Source: Pseudanabaena sp. CAN_BIN31
GTDB taxonomy: Bacteria; Cyanobacteriota; Cyanobacteriia; Pseudanabaenales; Pseudanabaenaceae
DNA: 10,518 nt
Reading direction: 5' to 3'
NCBI GenBank assembly: GCA_026785865.1
Contig: JAJAZG010000572.1
Location: 1-10,518 of the forward strand
Position 1 is the first letter of the stretch, and every line of letters starts with the position of its first letter. Below the pieces are notes generated by a model. It made no database searches and was not told the origin of the DNA. It saw nothing but the letters and a program-made list of their open reading frames with translations. The position numbers were made by a program, and so were the translations under genes. Below are positions 1-6,080 of this stretch, in pieces.

Positions 1-231
1 ATATGTTCGTGCTTAACGTTTAAGAATGCTACAGATTGAAATGATTTGGAATTTTGTAAATAATCAGACTGAAAGATTATTTACCTTTGATACTAACAAC
101 ATACAGCCTAGGGCTGCTCCTTTTAGGTATGCCTCGCAACACTGCCAAAAAAGCTTTATGGATTTGCCACTCGCGATTAGCGGTATCAAATTGCTGTATA
201 AAGTCATTTAGAAAAAAATTTGCTCAACAGG
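1..231. other. Region upstream of tRNA-Gln with no convincing gene
   Basis: I find no gene that can be supported here. Short plus-strand frames exist, but one runs straight through the tRNA and neither resembles a known family. On the minus strand an open stretch runs from about 226 down to a TAA at 79-77. It has no ATG start, and its translation looks moderately protein-like (it ends LYVVSIKGK), so it could be a gene remnant. A perfect 10-bp inverted repeat (56-65 with 75-84, 9-nt loop) overlaps that TAA. A small hairpin, CAGCC-TAG-GGCTG, lies at 104-116. Confidence 0.5.
56..84. repeat. 10-bp perfect inverted repeat
   Basis: GTAAATAATC at 56-65 is the exact reverse complement of 75-84, with a 9-nt loop. 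There is no U-tract. It overlaps the stop codon of a possible minus-strand remnant reading frame, as another hairpin in this window does for the CO2 hydration gene. Confidence 0.6.
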
Positions 232-262
232 TTGACAAAACACAATATACGTTTGCTATAGT
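232..262 (+). promoter_or_regulatory. Sigma70-type promoter of tRNA-Gln
   Basis: There is a perfect -35 TTGACA at 232-237 and a -10 TATAGT at 257-262. The -10 is preceded by TGC at 254-256, which makes an extended -10. The 19-nt spacer is slightly long, but the extended -10 can compensate. Transcription would start near 269, about 40 nt before the tRNA. The assignment rests on the motifs and on the position directly upstream of a stable-RNA gene. Confidence 0.65.
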
Positions 263-309
263 ATGTATCGCGCTAACAAAAAGATTTGTAAAATGCGCCG
301 CGACTACAT

Positions 310-381
310 TGGGGTGTCGCCAAGTGGTAAGGCATCTGGTTTTGGTCCAGACATTCCGAGGTTCGAATCCTTGCACCCCAG
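310..381 (+). tRNA. tRNA-Gln (anticodon TTG)
   Basis: This is a 72-nt cloverleaf. The 7-bp acceptor stem pairs 310-316 with 374-380 and leaves G381 as discriminator, as is usual for tRNA-Gln. The anticodon stem TCTGG/CCAGA (335-339 with 347-351) closes a 7-nt loop with anticodon TTG at 342-344, which reads CAA and CAG. The T-arm carries GGTTCGAATCC. The 3' CCA is not encoded, because TTAACA follows G381, so CCA must be added after transcription. In cyanobacteria this tRNA is normally first charged with glutamate and then amidated by GatCAB; that is family knowledge and not visible here. Confidence 0.97.
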
Positions 382-399
382 TTAACAAAAAGTAAAAAC

Positions 400-428
400 A
401 AAAAAGCTCCTCATTGAGGAGCTTTTTT
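400..428. terminator. Bidirectional rho-independent terminator
   Basis: GCTCCTC at 406-412 pairs with GAGGAGC at 416-422 around an ATT loop. The stem is flanked by six A (400-405) and six T (423-428). Both strands therefore have a hairpin plus a U-tract. It ends the tRNA-Gln transcript on the plus strand and the glyoxalase II transcript on the minus strand, whose stop codon is at 431-433. It is the cleanest terminator in the window. Confidence 0.92.
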
Positions 429-430
429 GT

Positions 431-1207
431 TTAACCCGAAAAATTATCTTTTTGACCACGAATTTTGGCGAATACGCGATCGGGGATTTCAATACCCGCC
501 GATCGCATAATTGCAGGAGTATCCCATCGCATAAATGGGTTAGTCCGTTTTTCGAGTCCAATCGTAGTTGGCACAGTTGCTTCGCCTCTTTGACGCATGG
601 CTGTTGCTGTAACCATCCGTTCTTGCAAATCGAGATTATCGCGATCGCAGGTCAGCGCAAATTTGAGATTACCAAGCGTATACTCATGGGCGCACCAAAC
701 GCGAGTATCGTCGGGCAGTTGGCGCAATTGATCTAGTGAGTTAAGCATTTGCGCGGGAGTGCCTTCAAACAATCTGCCACAGCCTCCTGCAAACAAAGTG
801 TCACCACAAAATAATTCGCCGCCTTCGTCGCTAGTTGGGGCAAAGTAATAGGCAATGTGCGCGTAAGTGTGACCAGGAACAAAGTATACCTGAGCTTCGC
901 GATCGCCAAAATTAACGCGATCGCCAGCTTTTAAAAAAACTTCCATATTGGGAATGCGATCGCGATCTTTCTCGCCGCCATAGATGATCGCTTCAGGAAA
1001 TTTTTTGATCAGCGCTGAATTACCACCGATATGATCGTTATGGTGATGTGTATTAAAAATCGTGACTAAAGGTGCGCCTAATTCTTCTAATTTGTCTAAA
1101 ACAGGTTGTGCGATCGCGGGATCTACTACTGCTGCAATATTTTTAACAGGATCATGCAGAACAAAAATGTAATTGTCACTTAGAACAGCGAGACGGTAGA
1201 TATTCAT
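431..1207 (-). CDS. gloB: Hydroxyacylglutathione hydrolase (glyoxalase II)
   Basis: This 258-residue enzyme belongs to the metallo-beta-lactamase fold. It hydrolyses S-D-lactoylglutathione to D-lactate and glutathione, the second step of cytosolic methylglyoxal detoxification. The binuclear metal ligands are all visible: H54, H56, D58 and H59 in THHHNDH (53-59), H113 in PGHT, D136 in CGDTLFAGGCGR, and H174 in CAHEYT. The C-terminal substrate-binding region characteristic of GloB is present, including KRTNPFMRW, so this is not a bare beta-lactamase-fold hydrolase. The length is normal for bacterial GloB. The ATG at 1207 begins MNIYRL, which matches the usual GloB start. The stop of the upstream VWA gene is only 30 nt away on the same strand, so the two may be cotranscribed. 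The shared terminator at 400-428 follows. Confidence 0.95.
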   Translation of the reverse strand: MNIYRLAVLSDNYIFVLHDPVKNIAAVVDPAIAQPVLDKLEELGAPLVTIFNTHHHNDHIGGNSALIKKFPEAIIYGGEKDRDRIPNMEVFLKAGDRVNFGDREAQVYFVPGHTYAHIAYYFAPTSDEGGELFCGDTLFAGGCGRLFEGTPAQMLNSLDQLRQLPDDTRVWCAHEYTLGNLKFALTCDRDNLDLQERMVTATAMRQRGEATVPTTIGLEKRTNPFMRWDTPAIMRSAGIEIPDRVFAKIRGQKDNFSG

Positions 1208-1237
1208 AAAATTAGTTTTGATTTAAGGGCATAAACT

Positions 1238-1840
1238 TCAGTCATTAATCGCACTCAGCAACACTTCTGAAAGTGTCACATCTTCCATATCGCTAAGTGT
1301 AATCGTGTCCACAATGTCAAAATTTGCACCGATACTGGTCAACTTATCGTCCAGAGCCTTAAGAAAATCCGTAGCACTCGTATCAGATCCTACTTGAATA
1401 AAAGAAAGTGCGAGTTCTTCGTCAGAGTCCATGCGGCGCGTTGCTTCAATGATTACTTCAAAAACAGAGCGGCGATCATCTGGTTCTCCATCTGTAATGA
1501 TTAGGATCGTTTCGCCAGCTTTAGATTGTCCTGCTTTTTTGCGCTGAAAGAACTGATTGATCGCATCTTGTAAAGCTGCGGTTAAATTAGTGCCGCCCAT
1601 TGGCTCATTTTCTTGGAAGATTTGCTCAACTTTTGCTGCTGAAACATGATCGTATCGCTTAAATTTCCCTGAAAACAAATACACCGTAATCCCATCTGGA
1701 TCTAACTGGTCACATTTACGTGCAAGGGCGAGAGTAGATTCCTTCACAGTTTCCCACCGACTTTTAGTAGTGCCTCTGTCGGTGTTTGACATGCTTCCAC
1801 TTTTATCGATGATGAGCGTATAGTCGCGTTTGTCTAGCAT
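1238..1840 (-). CDS. Small von Willebrand factor A (VWA) domain protein
   Basis: The whole 200-residue protein is a single soluble VWA domain with no signal peptide or membrane segment. The metal-ion-dependent adhesion site is complete: D12, S14 and S16 in DKSGSMS, T84 in GGTNLT, and D117 in TDGEPDD. Such stand-alone bacterial VWA proteins usually mediate metal-dependent protein-protein contacts. The partner here is unknown and I infer no pathway. Its order is TerY-like in general shape, but no other ter genes are nearby. The ATG at 1840 places the first strand directly before the MIDAS, so no N-terminal part seems to be missing. It lies 30 nt upstream of gloB on the same strand, probably in one transcript, which need not mean a shared function. 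Confidence 0.85.
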   Translation of the reverse strand: MLDKRDYTLIIDKSGSMSNTDRGTTKSRWETVKESTLALARKCDQLDPDGITVYLFSGKFKRYDHVSAAKVEQIFQENEPMGGTNLTAALQDAINQFFQRKKAGQSKAGETILIITDGEPDDRRSVFEVIIEATRRMDSDEELALSFIQVGSDTSATDFLKALDDKLTSIGANFDIVDTITLSDMEDVTLSEVLLSAIND

Positions 1841-1874
1841 ATAAAACTTATTTGTAAAACTGTGAACTGGTTCA

Positions 1875-1903
1875 ATAATATCCTAATCCAGACTATATCT
1901 GAA
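1875..1903 (-). promoter_or_regulatory. Candidate promoter for the VWA-gloB unit
   Basis: Read on the minus strand there is a -10 TATTAT (1880-1875), a 17-nt spacer and a -35-like TTCAGA (1903-1898, four of six matches to TTGACA). The -10 lies about 35 nt upstream of the VWA start. The match is moderate and AT-rich DNA gives such matches by chance, so this is a suggestion only. Confidence 0.3.
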
Positions 1904-1914
1904 TTGAATGGGTA

Positions 1915-1929
1915 CAGCGCCTTGCGCTG
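1915..1929. repeat. Short hairpin with CGC-CTT-GCG apex
   Basis: CAGCGC (1915-1920) pairs perfectly with GCGCTG (1924-1929) around a CTT triloop. It lies 6 nt from the long inverted repeat at 1936-1994. It shares the CGC-N3-GCG apex with three other intergenic hairpins in this window. Confidence 0.55.
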
Positions 1930-1935
1930 CCATAG

Positions 1936-1994
1936 AACCCCGATAATTTTTTGAAAGTGCTGCTTTGCACCACTTTCAAAAAATTATCGGGGTT
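1936..1994. repeat. 24-bp perfect inverted repeat downstream of the cyclase gene
   Basis: Positions 1936-1959 are the exact reverse complement of 1971-1994. The 11-nt middle can continue the helix after one C-C mismatch (1960 and 1970) as TGC-TTT-GCA, giving about 27 pairs with a triloop. The outer arm starts 11 nt after the cyclase stop codon. On the minus strand it could act as a 3'-end or terminator hairpin, but no U-tract follows. Its length and perfect symmetry are more than a terminator needs, so a MITE-like or REP-like hairpin element is an alternative. Confidence 0.8.
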
Positions 1995-2005
1995 GCAAGC
2001 ATTGC

Positions 2006-3976
2006 TCAAGATGGTAACTGACCTTTTTTAAGAATATCGATTACAGCAGTGTGCCGCTTGAGCTCGTTTTGGACTTGCTCGTAAATTTGGCGATCGCTAC
2101 CTTTCAGCCCAATCACACCATAAAGTCGCACATCACCCACTCTACCCTTGAGCGCATGTTCGCCAAAATCGACAATATCAATCTCGTCTTTGACAATTTC
2201 GTAAAGAGCACCCGTAATTACAATATCTGTACCAAGCTCCTTCGTCATGCCTTCGACTCGACTTGCCACATTGACCGTATCACCGATTACCGCATATTCA
2301 AGACGGCGTGGGGAGCCAATATTACCAACCGTAACTTCTCCATAGTTAATACCAATTCCATTTGAGAAAGGGATTTTATTCTCAGTTTGCCATACTTGAC
2401 GAAGTTCTATTAATGCCAATCGCATATTTAGGGCGGCATGGATCGCATTCATCGCATCAGCTTTTTCACCACGCGACACAGGTGAGCCGAACTCCGCCAT
2501 AATCGCATCGCCGATAAATTTATCAATTGTGCCTTGATATTCCAAAATCGCATCTACCATCCCGCCCAAATAGGTATTCAGTTGTTGGATTAGTAATTTG
2601 GCAGGAAGACGACTAGAGAGAGTGGTAAAGCCGCGAATATCCGAAAAGAGAACCGCAGCTTTAATCGTGCGTCCTTCTAACAGATTGAGGAAATTTTCTG
2701 GTTGGTTAATAATTTCTTCCACAATTGGGGCCGCGACATAACGCTCTAGGGTGCGCCTTAGCAGGATTTTATCGATTTGGGCAGCGATCGAGCCTGTAGT
2801 TAAAAGCGCGATTCCATTTAAGCCGATCGCGATCGCAGGAATCGCCACGGGCAAAATTGTACTGGTATAAATAAAGCAGACATAACCAAAGCTAAACCAA
2901 GCGATCGCCGTCCCGAACGCCATTAATATTTGAGTAGTCGGGCGTTTAAATAAACAGAGAATACCGCCTGAGATGCCAACTAATAGAAGCGTAAAGATGC
3001 CTTGCTGTGTTGGACTAGCAAATATTCCTGCCATAGTTTTGCCCTGCATGAGCGTGGCGATCGCATTGGCATGAATTTCCACTCCAGCCATTCTCCCCAT
3101 CGCTGAGTTCTGAATATCTTGTTTTGATGCAGCCGTTGCCCCGATTAAGACAATCTTATCTTTAAAAAATTTACCGCCTTGAAGCTGTTTACTATTCCAG
3201 TTCTCTGGATCGACTACAAAATAAAACGGAATCTGTTGTTGAGCATTTGCCCATGTATCAAATCCACCAAAAAAATAAATTCCATCGCCTTTCGGTTTGG
3301 AATAACTAATTTTCGCCACATTGAGGATTGAAGCGGCAAAGGTTGGCACAATCGGCAAACCGCTCTCTGTTGGTGGCTTTACCCCCAAACGGTGAATATT
3401 TTCTGTAACTTCTGGTTGGAAATTAATTAGTCCTAATGTATTCGGTTTGATTTTAAAAATTGCTTCAGGTGAAGCAAGCTGCATAATATTCGCTTCGCCA
3501 ATTTGGGTAAATTCATAACTAGCCGCAAATACTGCGCGATCGCCATATTTAGCGATCGCTGCTTGAAGTTTATTATCATCGGCAGCGCCATGATCGCTGG
3601 GAGTTACAAACAAAACATCAAAAGCAACTACCTTTGCACCAGCTTTAACCAGTTTTTCTAAAACTTGGGCATAGACTACCCGCTTCCATGTGGTCGTCCG
3701 AAACGGTTCTAAAAAAGGACGAGTTTTTGGGTCGTAAAATTCGCCTTGGCGCAGGGAGAGATCGTCGATCGCTAAAATCACAATATCTTTGGGTGGAGCG
3801 ATCGGGCCACGCCAGTTAAAAAATGCTGATTGCGTCCGCCGTTCGAGGTTTTGAACTTCGTTTAATTCTAAACCAGTTGCGATCGCGCTAAGAGTAGCGA
3901 TCGCAACAACTACTGCATAACCAATGAATTTGGGGCTAGACAAGGCTTTGAATCTTTTCTTGAAATTGGCTAGCAT
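2006..3976 (-). CDS. CHASE2-domain class III adenylyl/guanylyl cyclase
   Basis: This 656-residue membrane protein probably makes cAMP in response to an extracytoplasmic signal. An N-terminal membrane segment (about 17-36) leads into an external CHASE2 sensor domain (about 40-315). Three membrane helices follow (about 327-344, 350-371, 374-397), then a cytoplasmic class III cyclase catalytic domain (about 436-620). Metal-binding aspartates are D446 in FSDIRGFT and D490 in DKFIGD. K486 is the adenine-selecting lysine position, and N569 and R573 in the NVASR segment are the usual transition-state residues. The second base-selecting position, normally Asp or Thr before VIGD, is Ala562 (YAVIGDTVN). 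K486 argues for ATP over GTP, but specificity is not certain. The architecture and length are typical of cyanobacterial CHASE2 cyclases. The ATG at 3976 directly precedes the basic segment and first helix. The gene is monocistronic by position, with long hairpins on both sides. Confidence 0.92.
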   Translation of the reverse strand: MLANFKKRFKALSSPKFIGYAVVVAIATLSAIATGLELNEVQNLERRTQSAFFNWRGPIAPPKDIVILAIDDLSLRQGEFYDPKTRPFLEPFRTTTWKRVVYAQVLEKLVKAGAKVVAFDVLFVTPSDHGAADDNKLQAAIAKYGDRAVFAASYEFTQIGEANIMQLASPEAIFKIKPNTLGLINFQPEVTENIHRLGVKPPTESGLPIVPTFAASILNVAKISYSKPKGDGIYFFGGFDTWANAQQQIPFYFVVDPENWNSKQLQGGKFFKDKIVLIGATAASKQDIQNSAMGRMAGVEIHANAIATLMQGKTMAGIFASPTQQGIFTLLLVGISGGILCLFKRPTTQILMAFGTAIAWFSFGYVCFIYTSTILPVAIPAIAIGLNGIALLTTGSIAAQIDKILLRRTLERYVAAPIVEEIINQPENFLNLLEGRTIKAAVLFSDIRGFTTLSSRLPAKLLIQQLNTYLGGMVDAILEYQGTIDKFIGDAIMAEFGSPVSRGEKADAMNAIHAALNMRLALIELRQVWQTENKIPFSNGIGINYGEVTVGNIGSPRRLEYAVIGDTVNVASRVEGMTKELGTDIVITGALYEIVKDEIDIVDFGEHALKGRVGDVRLYGVIGLKGSDRQIYEQVQNELKRHTAVIDILKKGQLPS

Positions 3977-4126
3977 GATAGTCTTTTGAATCTAAATTAA
4001 GATTTTACCTTAGCCTATTGGTTCAGTTATACTAATTCTCTCTTGCCAGCTTTCGATAAAATTTACGATCGCCATCCGAAATTGGATGCTTCTTGGAAAT
4101 GGACAGCAGTGAAGTCCCACCACTCA

Positions 4127-4164
4127 ACATTGCAATAAAGCGAGCTTTCTCTTTATTGCAATGT
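4127..4164. repeat. 14-bp perfect inverted repeat overlapping the chpX stop codon
   Basis: Positions 4127-4140 are the exact reverse complement of 4151-4164, with a 10-nt loop. The chpX stop codon (TAA, 4155-4153) and the last codons lie inside the right arm. On the minus strand no U-run follows the hairpin. It could mark or stabilise the 3' end of the chpX mRNA. Confidence 0.75.
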
Positions 4165-5283
4165 ATATAAACGCGATTGCGATAGACGCTCTAACCAAGG
4201 AACAAGAAATTTGTCATTGGCTAGCTTTTCTTGGGGATCTTCAGTTTCTAAAGCATAGGGTGCTAAACCGCGTAAAGTGCCTGTGGTTACGCAAAACATT
4301 GATTTTTGGAAAGACAAACAAATCTTGACCAATAAATCCTCTGTACCGCGATCGCCTTTTTTGTAAAACTCCTGCAAATAATCGGGCAGAAAATGTCGCA
4401 TATCTTGCATCAGCAATGTCGGCGGAATCCCCGCACCACCGACGGGCAGATGATCGGCATACAGTACACCATAATTAAATTGTGAAACTTCTGTCGAAAT
4501 TTGATGAGCTTGAGCATTATAGGAAACCGTGCCACGAAAGGGGAAAGAACGGAAAAATACGGCTTCAACATATGGCACGGCCGCATCCATTAAGAAGGTC
4601 AGGTTCGCCGAAGCAGGCACGATTTCGTAATCTTGATCATTAATCGATACACTGTAGATATAAGGAACACTTGCAGCCGCAACCAGACCATCCTGAACAT
4701 GCTGAACTACATCGTGAATGCTCTTAATTTCACCACGATCATAGCGATCGCTTAATTCTAAAAACATCGGTGACATAAATGACCAGAAAAATCCCAGAGC
4801 GCTGTAATAGGTCATCAGACGGACTTGTTCTGGTAAAAAGTCTGGGAATAAGCGATTCATAGCTGCCATGAACGGATTATTTCTAACTTTGGCGGCGATC
4901 GCTAATTGGGCGCTTTGTTTGAATTCTTCCGAGTCCAAATAAGCATCTAAACCACCACCGCCATGCCAAAACATCGACCTCATAGAATATTCAGCAAATT
5001 CAAAATTAATGCGATCGTGCCACCAATGACGACCAAGCTTATTTAACGAAAATTCACCATTAAAGAATTTGAAAAATGGCAAAATCACCAAAAATTGATG
5101 CTCCGAAACATAGGTAAGATTTCGATGATATTCGCCTAATACCACACCATAGCTTTGGAGGATACCAACTACCTCCAGCAAATTTTCGTGAGAATCTGGA
5201 AGCAATGCGCCACCCGATTCCAAGCGTTGTTTCACCGCAGCAAGGGCTGGTTCAATAGTTTTATTTTGACTCAATATACTCAT
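4153..5283 (-). CDS. chpX: CO2 hydration protein of the NDH-1 complex (ChpX/CupB type)
   Basis: The product (376 residues from this start) belongs to the ChpX/ChpY (CupB/CupA) family, found in cyanobacteria. These proteins bind NDH-1 modules containing NdhD3/F3 or NdhD4/F4 at the thylakoid and convert CO2 to bicarbonate, driven by photosynthetic electron flow. Recognition rests on overall similarity, including HWWHDR and MFWHGGGG (about 86-111 from this start) and the stretch ending in LPVGGAGIPP. These His-rich segments are candidates for the zinc-site region, though I do not assign ligands. I prefer CupB/ChpX to CupA/ChpY because the gene stands alone instead of following ndhF3-ndhD3, and because it is shorter than typical ChpY. 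A TTG codon two codons upstream (5289) is possible, but the ATG at 5283 is the more usual start. The stop lies inside a hairpin. Confidence 0.85.
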   Translation of the reverse strand: MSILSQNKTIEPALAAVKQRLESGGALLPDSHENLLEVVGILQSYGVVLGEYHRNLTYVSEHQFLVILPFFKFFNGEFSLNKLGRHWWHDRINFEFAEYSMRSMFWHGGGGLDAYLDSEEFKQSAQLAIAAKVRNNPFMAAMNRLFPDFLPEQVRLMTYYSALGFFWSFMSPMFLELSDRYDRGEIKSIHDVVQHVQDGLVAAASVPYIYSVSINDQDYEIVPASANLTFLMDAAVPYVEAVFFRSFPFRGTVSYNAQAHQISTEVSQFNYGVLYADHLPVGGAGIPPTLLMQDMRHFLPDYLQEFYKKGDRGTEDLLVKICLSFQKSMFCVTTGTLRGLAPYALETEDPQEKLANDKFLVPWLERLSQSRLYTLQ

Positions 5284-5369
5284 AATCAAATTTTACATAC
5301 GCCTGTTACCCATGACCATCTTTTTGCAACGCTTTAGAAATTTGCGCTGAGCGATCGCGGCAGGTAATG

Positions 5370-5389
5370 CCAATTCAAATTTGAATTGG
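5370..5389. repeat. 20-bp perfect palindrome after the ABM gene
   Basis: Positions 5370-5389 form a perfect palindrome with no spacer, centred between 5379 and 5380 in an AAATTT core. It starts 6 nt after the ABM stop codon on the minus strand and lies about 86 nt upstream of the chpX start. It could be a weak 3'-end hairpin (8-bp stem, AATT loop) or a dimeric regulator's operator for chpX. The sequence does not decide between these. Confidence 0.7.
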
Positions 5390-5395
5390 TGCTTC

Positions 5396-5983
5396 CTACT
5401 TTTTGGCACGTTTAGATTTTGAGGGATATAACCAAAATCCTAAGATTTTGGTGACGAAGGGCATGACTGGATAGCTAAGCAATGCAGACACGAAAGTAAC
5501 AGAAATTAATAAGCCTAATAAAGCTGGAAGTCCCTGAAGAAATGGATTAAGAAGTAAGTTGGCAAGCAGTATTAAAGGGTACACAGTGAATACTCCAATA
5601 ACCACTTGCTTGTAATACGCAGGTTGTGGTGGACTTAGTAATGTACTTTTCGGTAAGGTAAACCATAGTTCTAATCCATTTGGAAGCTGTTGGTGCGATC
5701 GCTTAGAGATAAATTTTTTAGAACTCTGCATCCATTGTTGATAAACAGATGAAGTGAGCCAATTTTTGCAATGGTCATAGTTATCAAATTTAACAATGAC
5801 TACATATTCAGGGTATTGATGATCGCGAGGACGGATGACTTCAACCCCCATAAATCCCTCAAACTGTTGGGCTGCATGGTTGATTCCTTTTGTCCAAGCT
5901 TCATATTCTTCGATGAGATTTGGCTCAACAACTTCGGAGATGACTAATGTGATCAGATCAGATTGCTGTCCAAATGACTGCAT
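5396..5983 (-). CDS. ABM-domain (antibiotic biosynthesis monooxygenase-like) protein with membrane tail
   Basis: From this start the protein has 195 residues. Residues about 10-95 form a dimeric alpha/beta-barrel ABM domain, with ITLVISEVVEP opening the first strand, a helix EEYEAWTKGIN and then FEGFMGVEVIRP. Residues about 125-147 and 151-172 are hydrophobic membrane helices, and a basic KSKRAKK tail follows. ABM folds include monooxygenases, heme-degrading enzymes and signalling proteins, so the substrate is unknown. The reading frame is open up to an ATG at 6109, overlapping dnaB. I reject that start because the extra 42 residues are translated from the hairpin at 6027-6077 and look nothing like the family. 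The ATG at 5983 lies 33 nt beyond a perfect TATAAT and just before the domain. The stop is TAG at 5398-5396. Confidence 0.75.
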   Translation of the reverse strand: MQSFGQQSDLITLVISEVVEPNLIEEYEAWTKGINHAAQQFEGFMGVEVIRPRDHQYPEYVVIVKFDNYDHCKNWLTSSVYQQWMQSSKKFISKRSHQQLPNGLELWFTLPKSTLLSPPQPAYYKQVVIGVFTVYPLILLANLLLNPFLQGLPALLGLLISVTFVSALLSYPVMPFVTKILGFWLYPSKSKRAKK

Positions 5984-6016
5984 ACAGTTAACACTAGATA
6001 GCTGAACTTTTTGTAA

Positions 6017-6022
6017 ATTATA
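6017..6022 (-). promoter_or_regulatory. Candidate -10 element of the ABM gene
   Basis: On the minus strand a perfect TATAAT lies at 6022-6017, between the hairpin after dnaB and the ATG at 5983. Transcription would start near 6010 and leave a leader of about 27 nt. No recognisable -35 is present at the right spacing, where the hairpin arm lies. The element supports the shorter start of the ABM gene. Confidence 0.4.
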
Positions 6023-6026
6023 TCTT

Positions 6027-6077
6027 TGTAGGCATGTATTAGAGTGTGACGCTAAGCGCCTCCAATACATGCCTACA
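6027..6077. repeat. 14-bp inverted repeat after dnaB, CGC-TAA-GCG apex
   Basis: Positions 6027-6040 pair perfectly with 6064-6077. Inside, GAG/CTC (6042-6044 with 6060-6062) and an apex CGC-TAA-GCG (6050-6058) extend the fold. It begins 3 nt after the dnaB stop codon on the minus strand. It probably forms the 3'-end structure of dnaB mRNA, but the bases beyond it (AAAGATATAATT) are not a U-tract, so it is an atypical terminator. It also lies in the -35 region of the next gene. Confidence 0.7.
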
Positions 6078-6080
6078 CTT

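Noticed and set aside
26..211. Plus-strand open frame of 61 codons
   Set aside because: There is no ribosome-binding site or recognisable domain, and the composition looks non-coding.
87..395. Plus-strand open frame of 102 codons
   Set aside because: It runs through the tRNA-Gln gene and its promoter and resembles no family.
599..960. Clustered GCGATCGC copies as a possible regulatory array
   Set aside because: They are HIP1 octamers, dispersed across the whole window as in other cyanobacteria, and are not a local array.
5284..5289. TTG start of chpX two codons upstream
   Set aside because: It is possible, but the ATG at 5283 is the commoner start type and no Shine-Dalgarno sequence favours the TTG.
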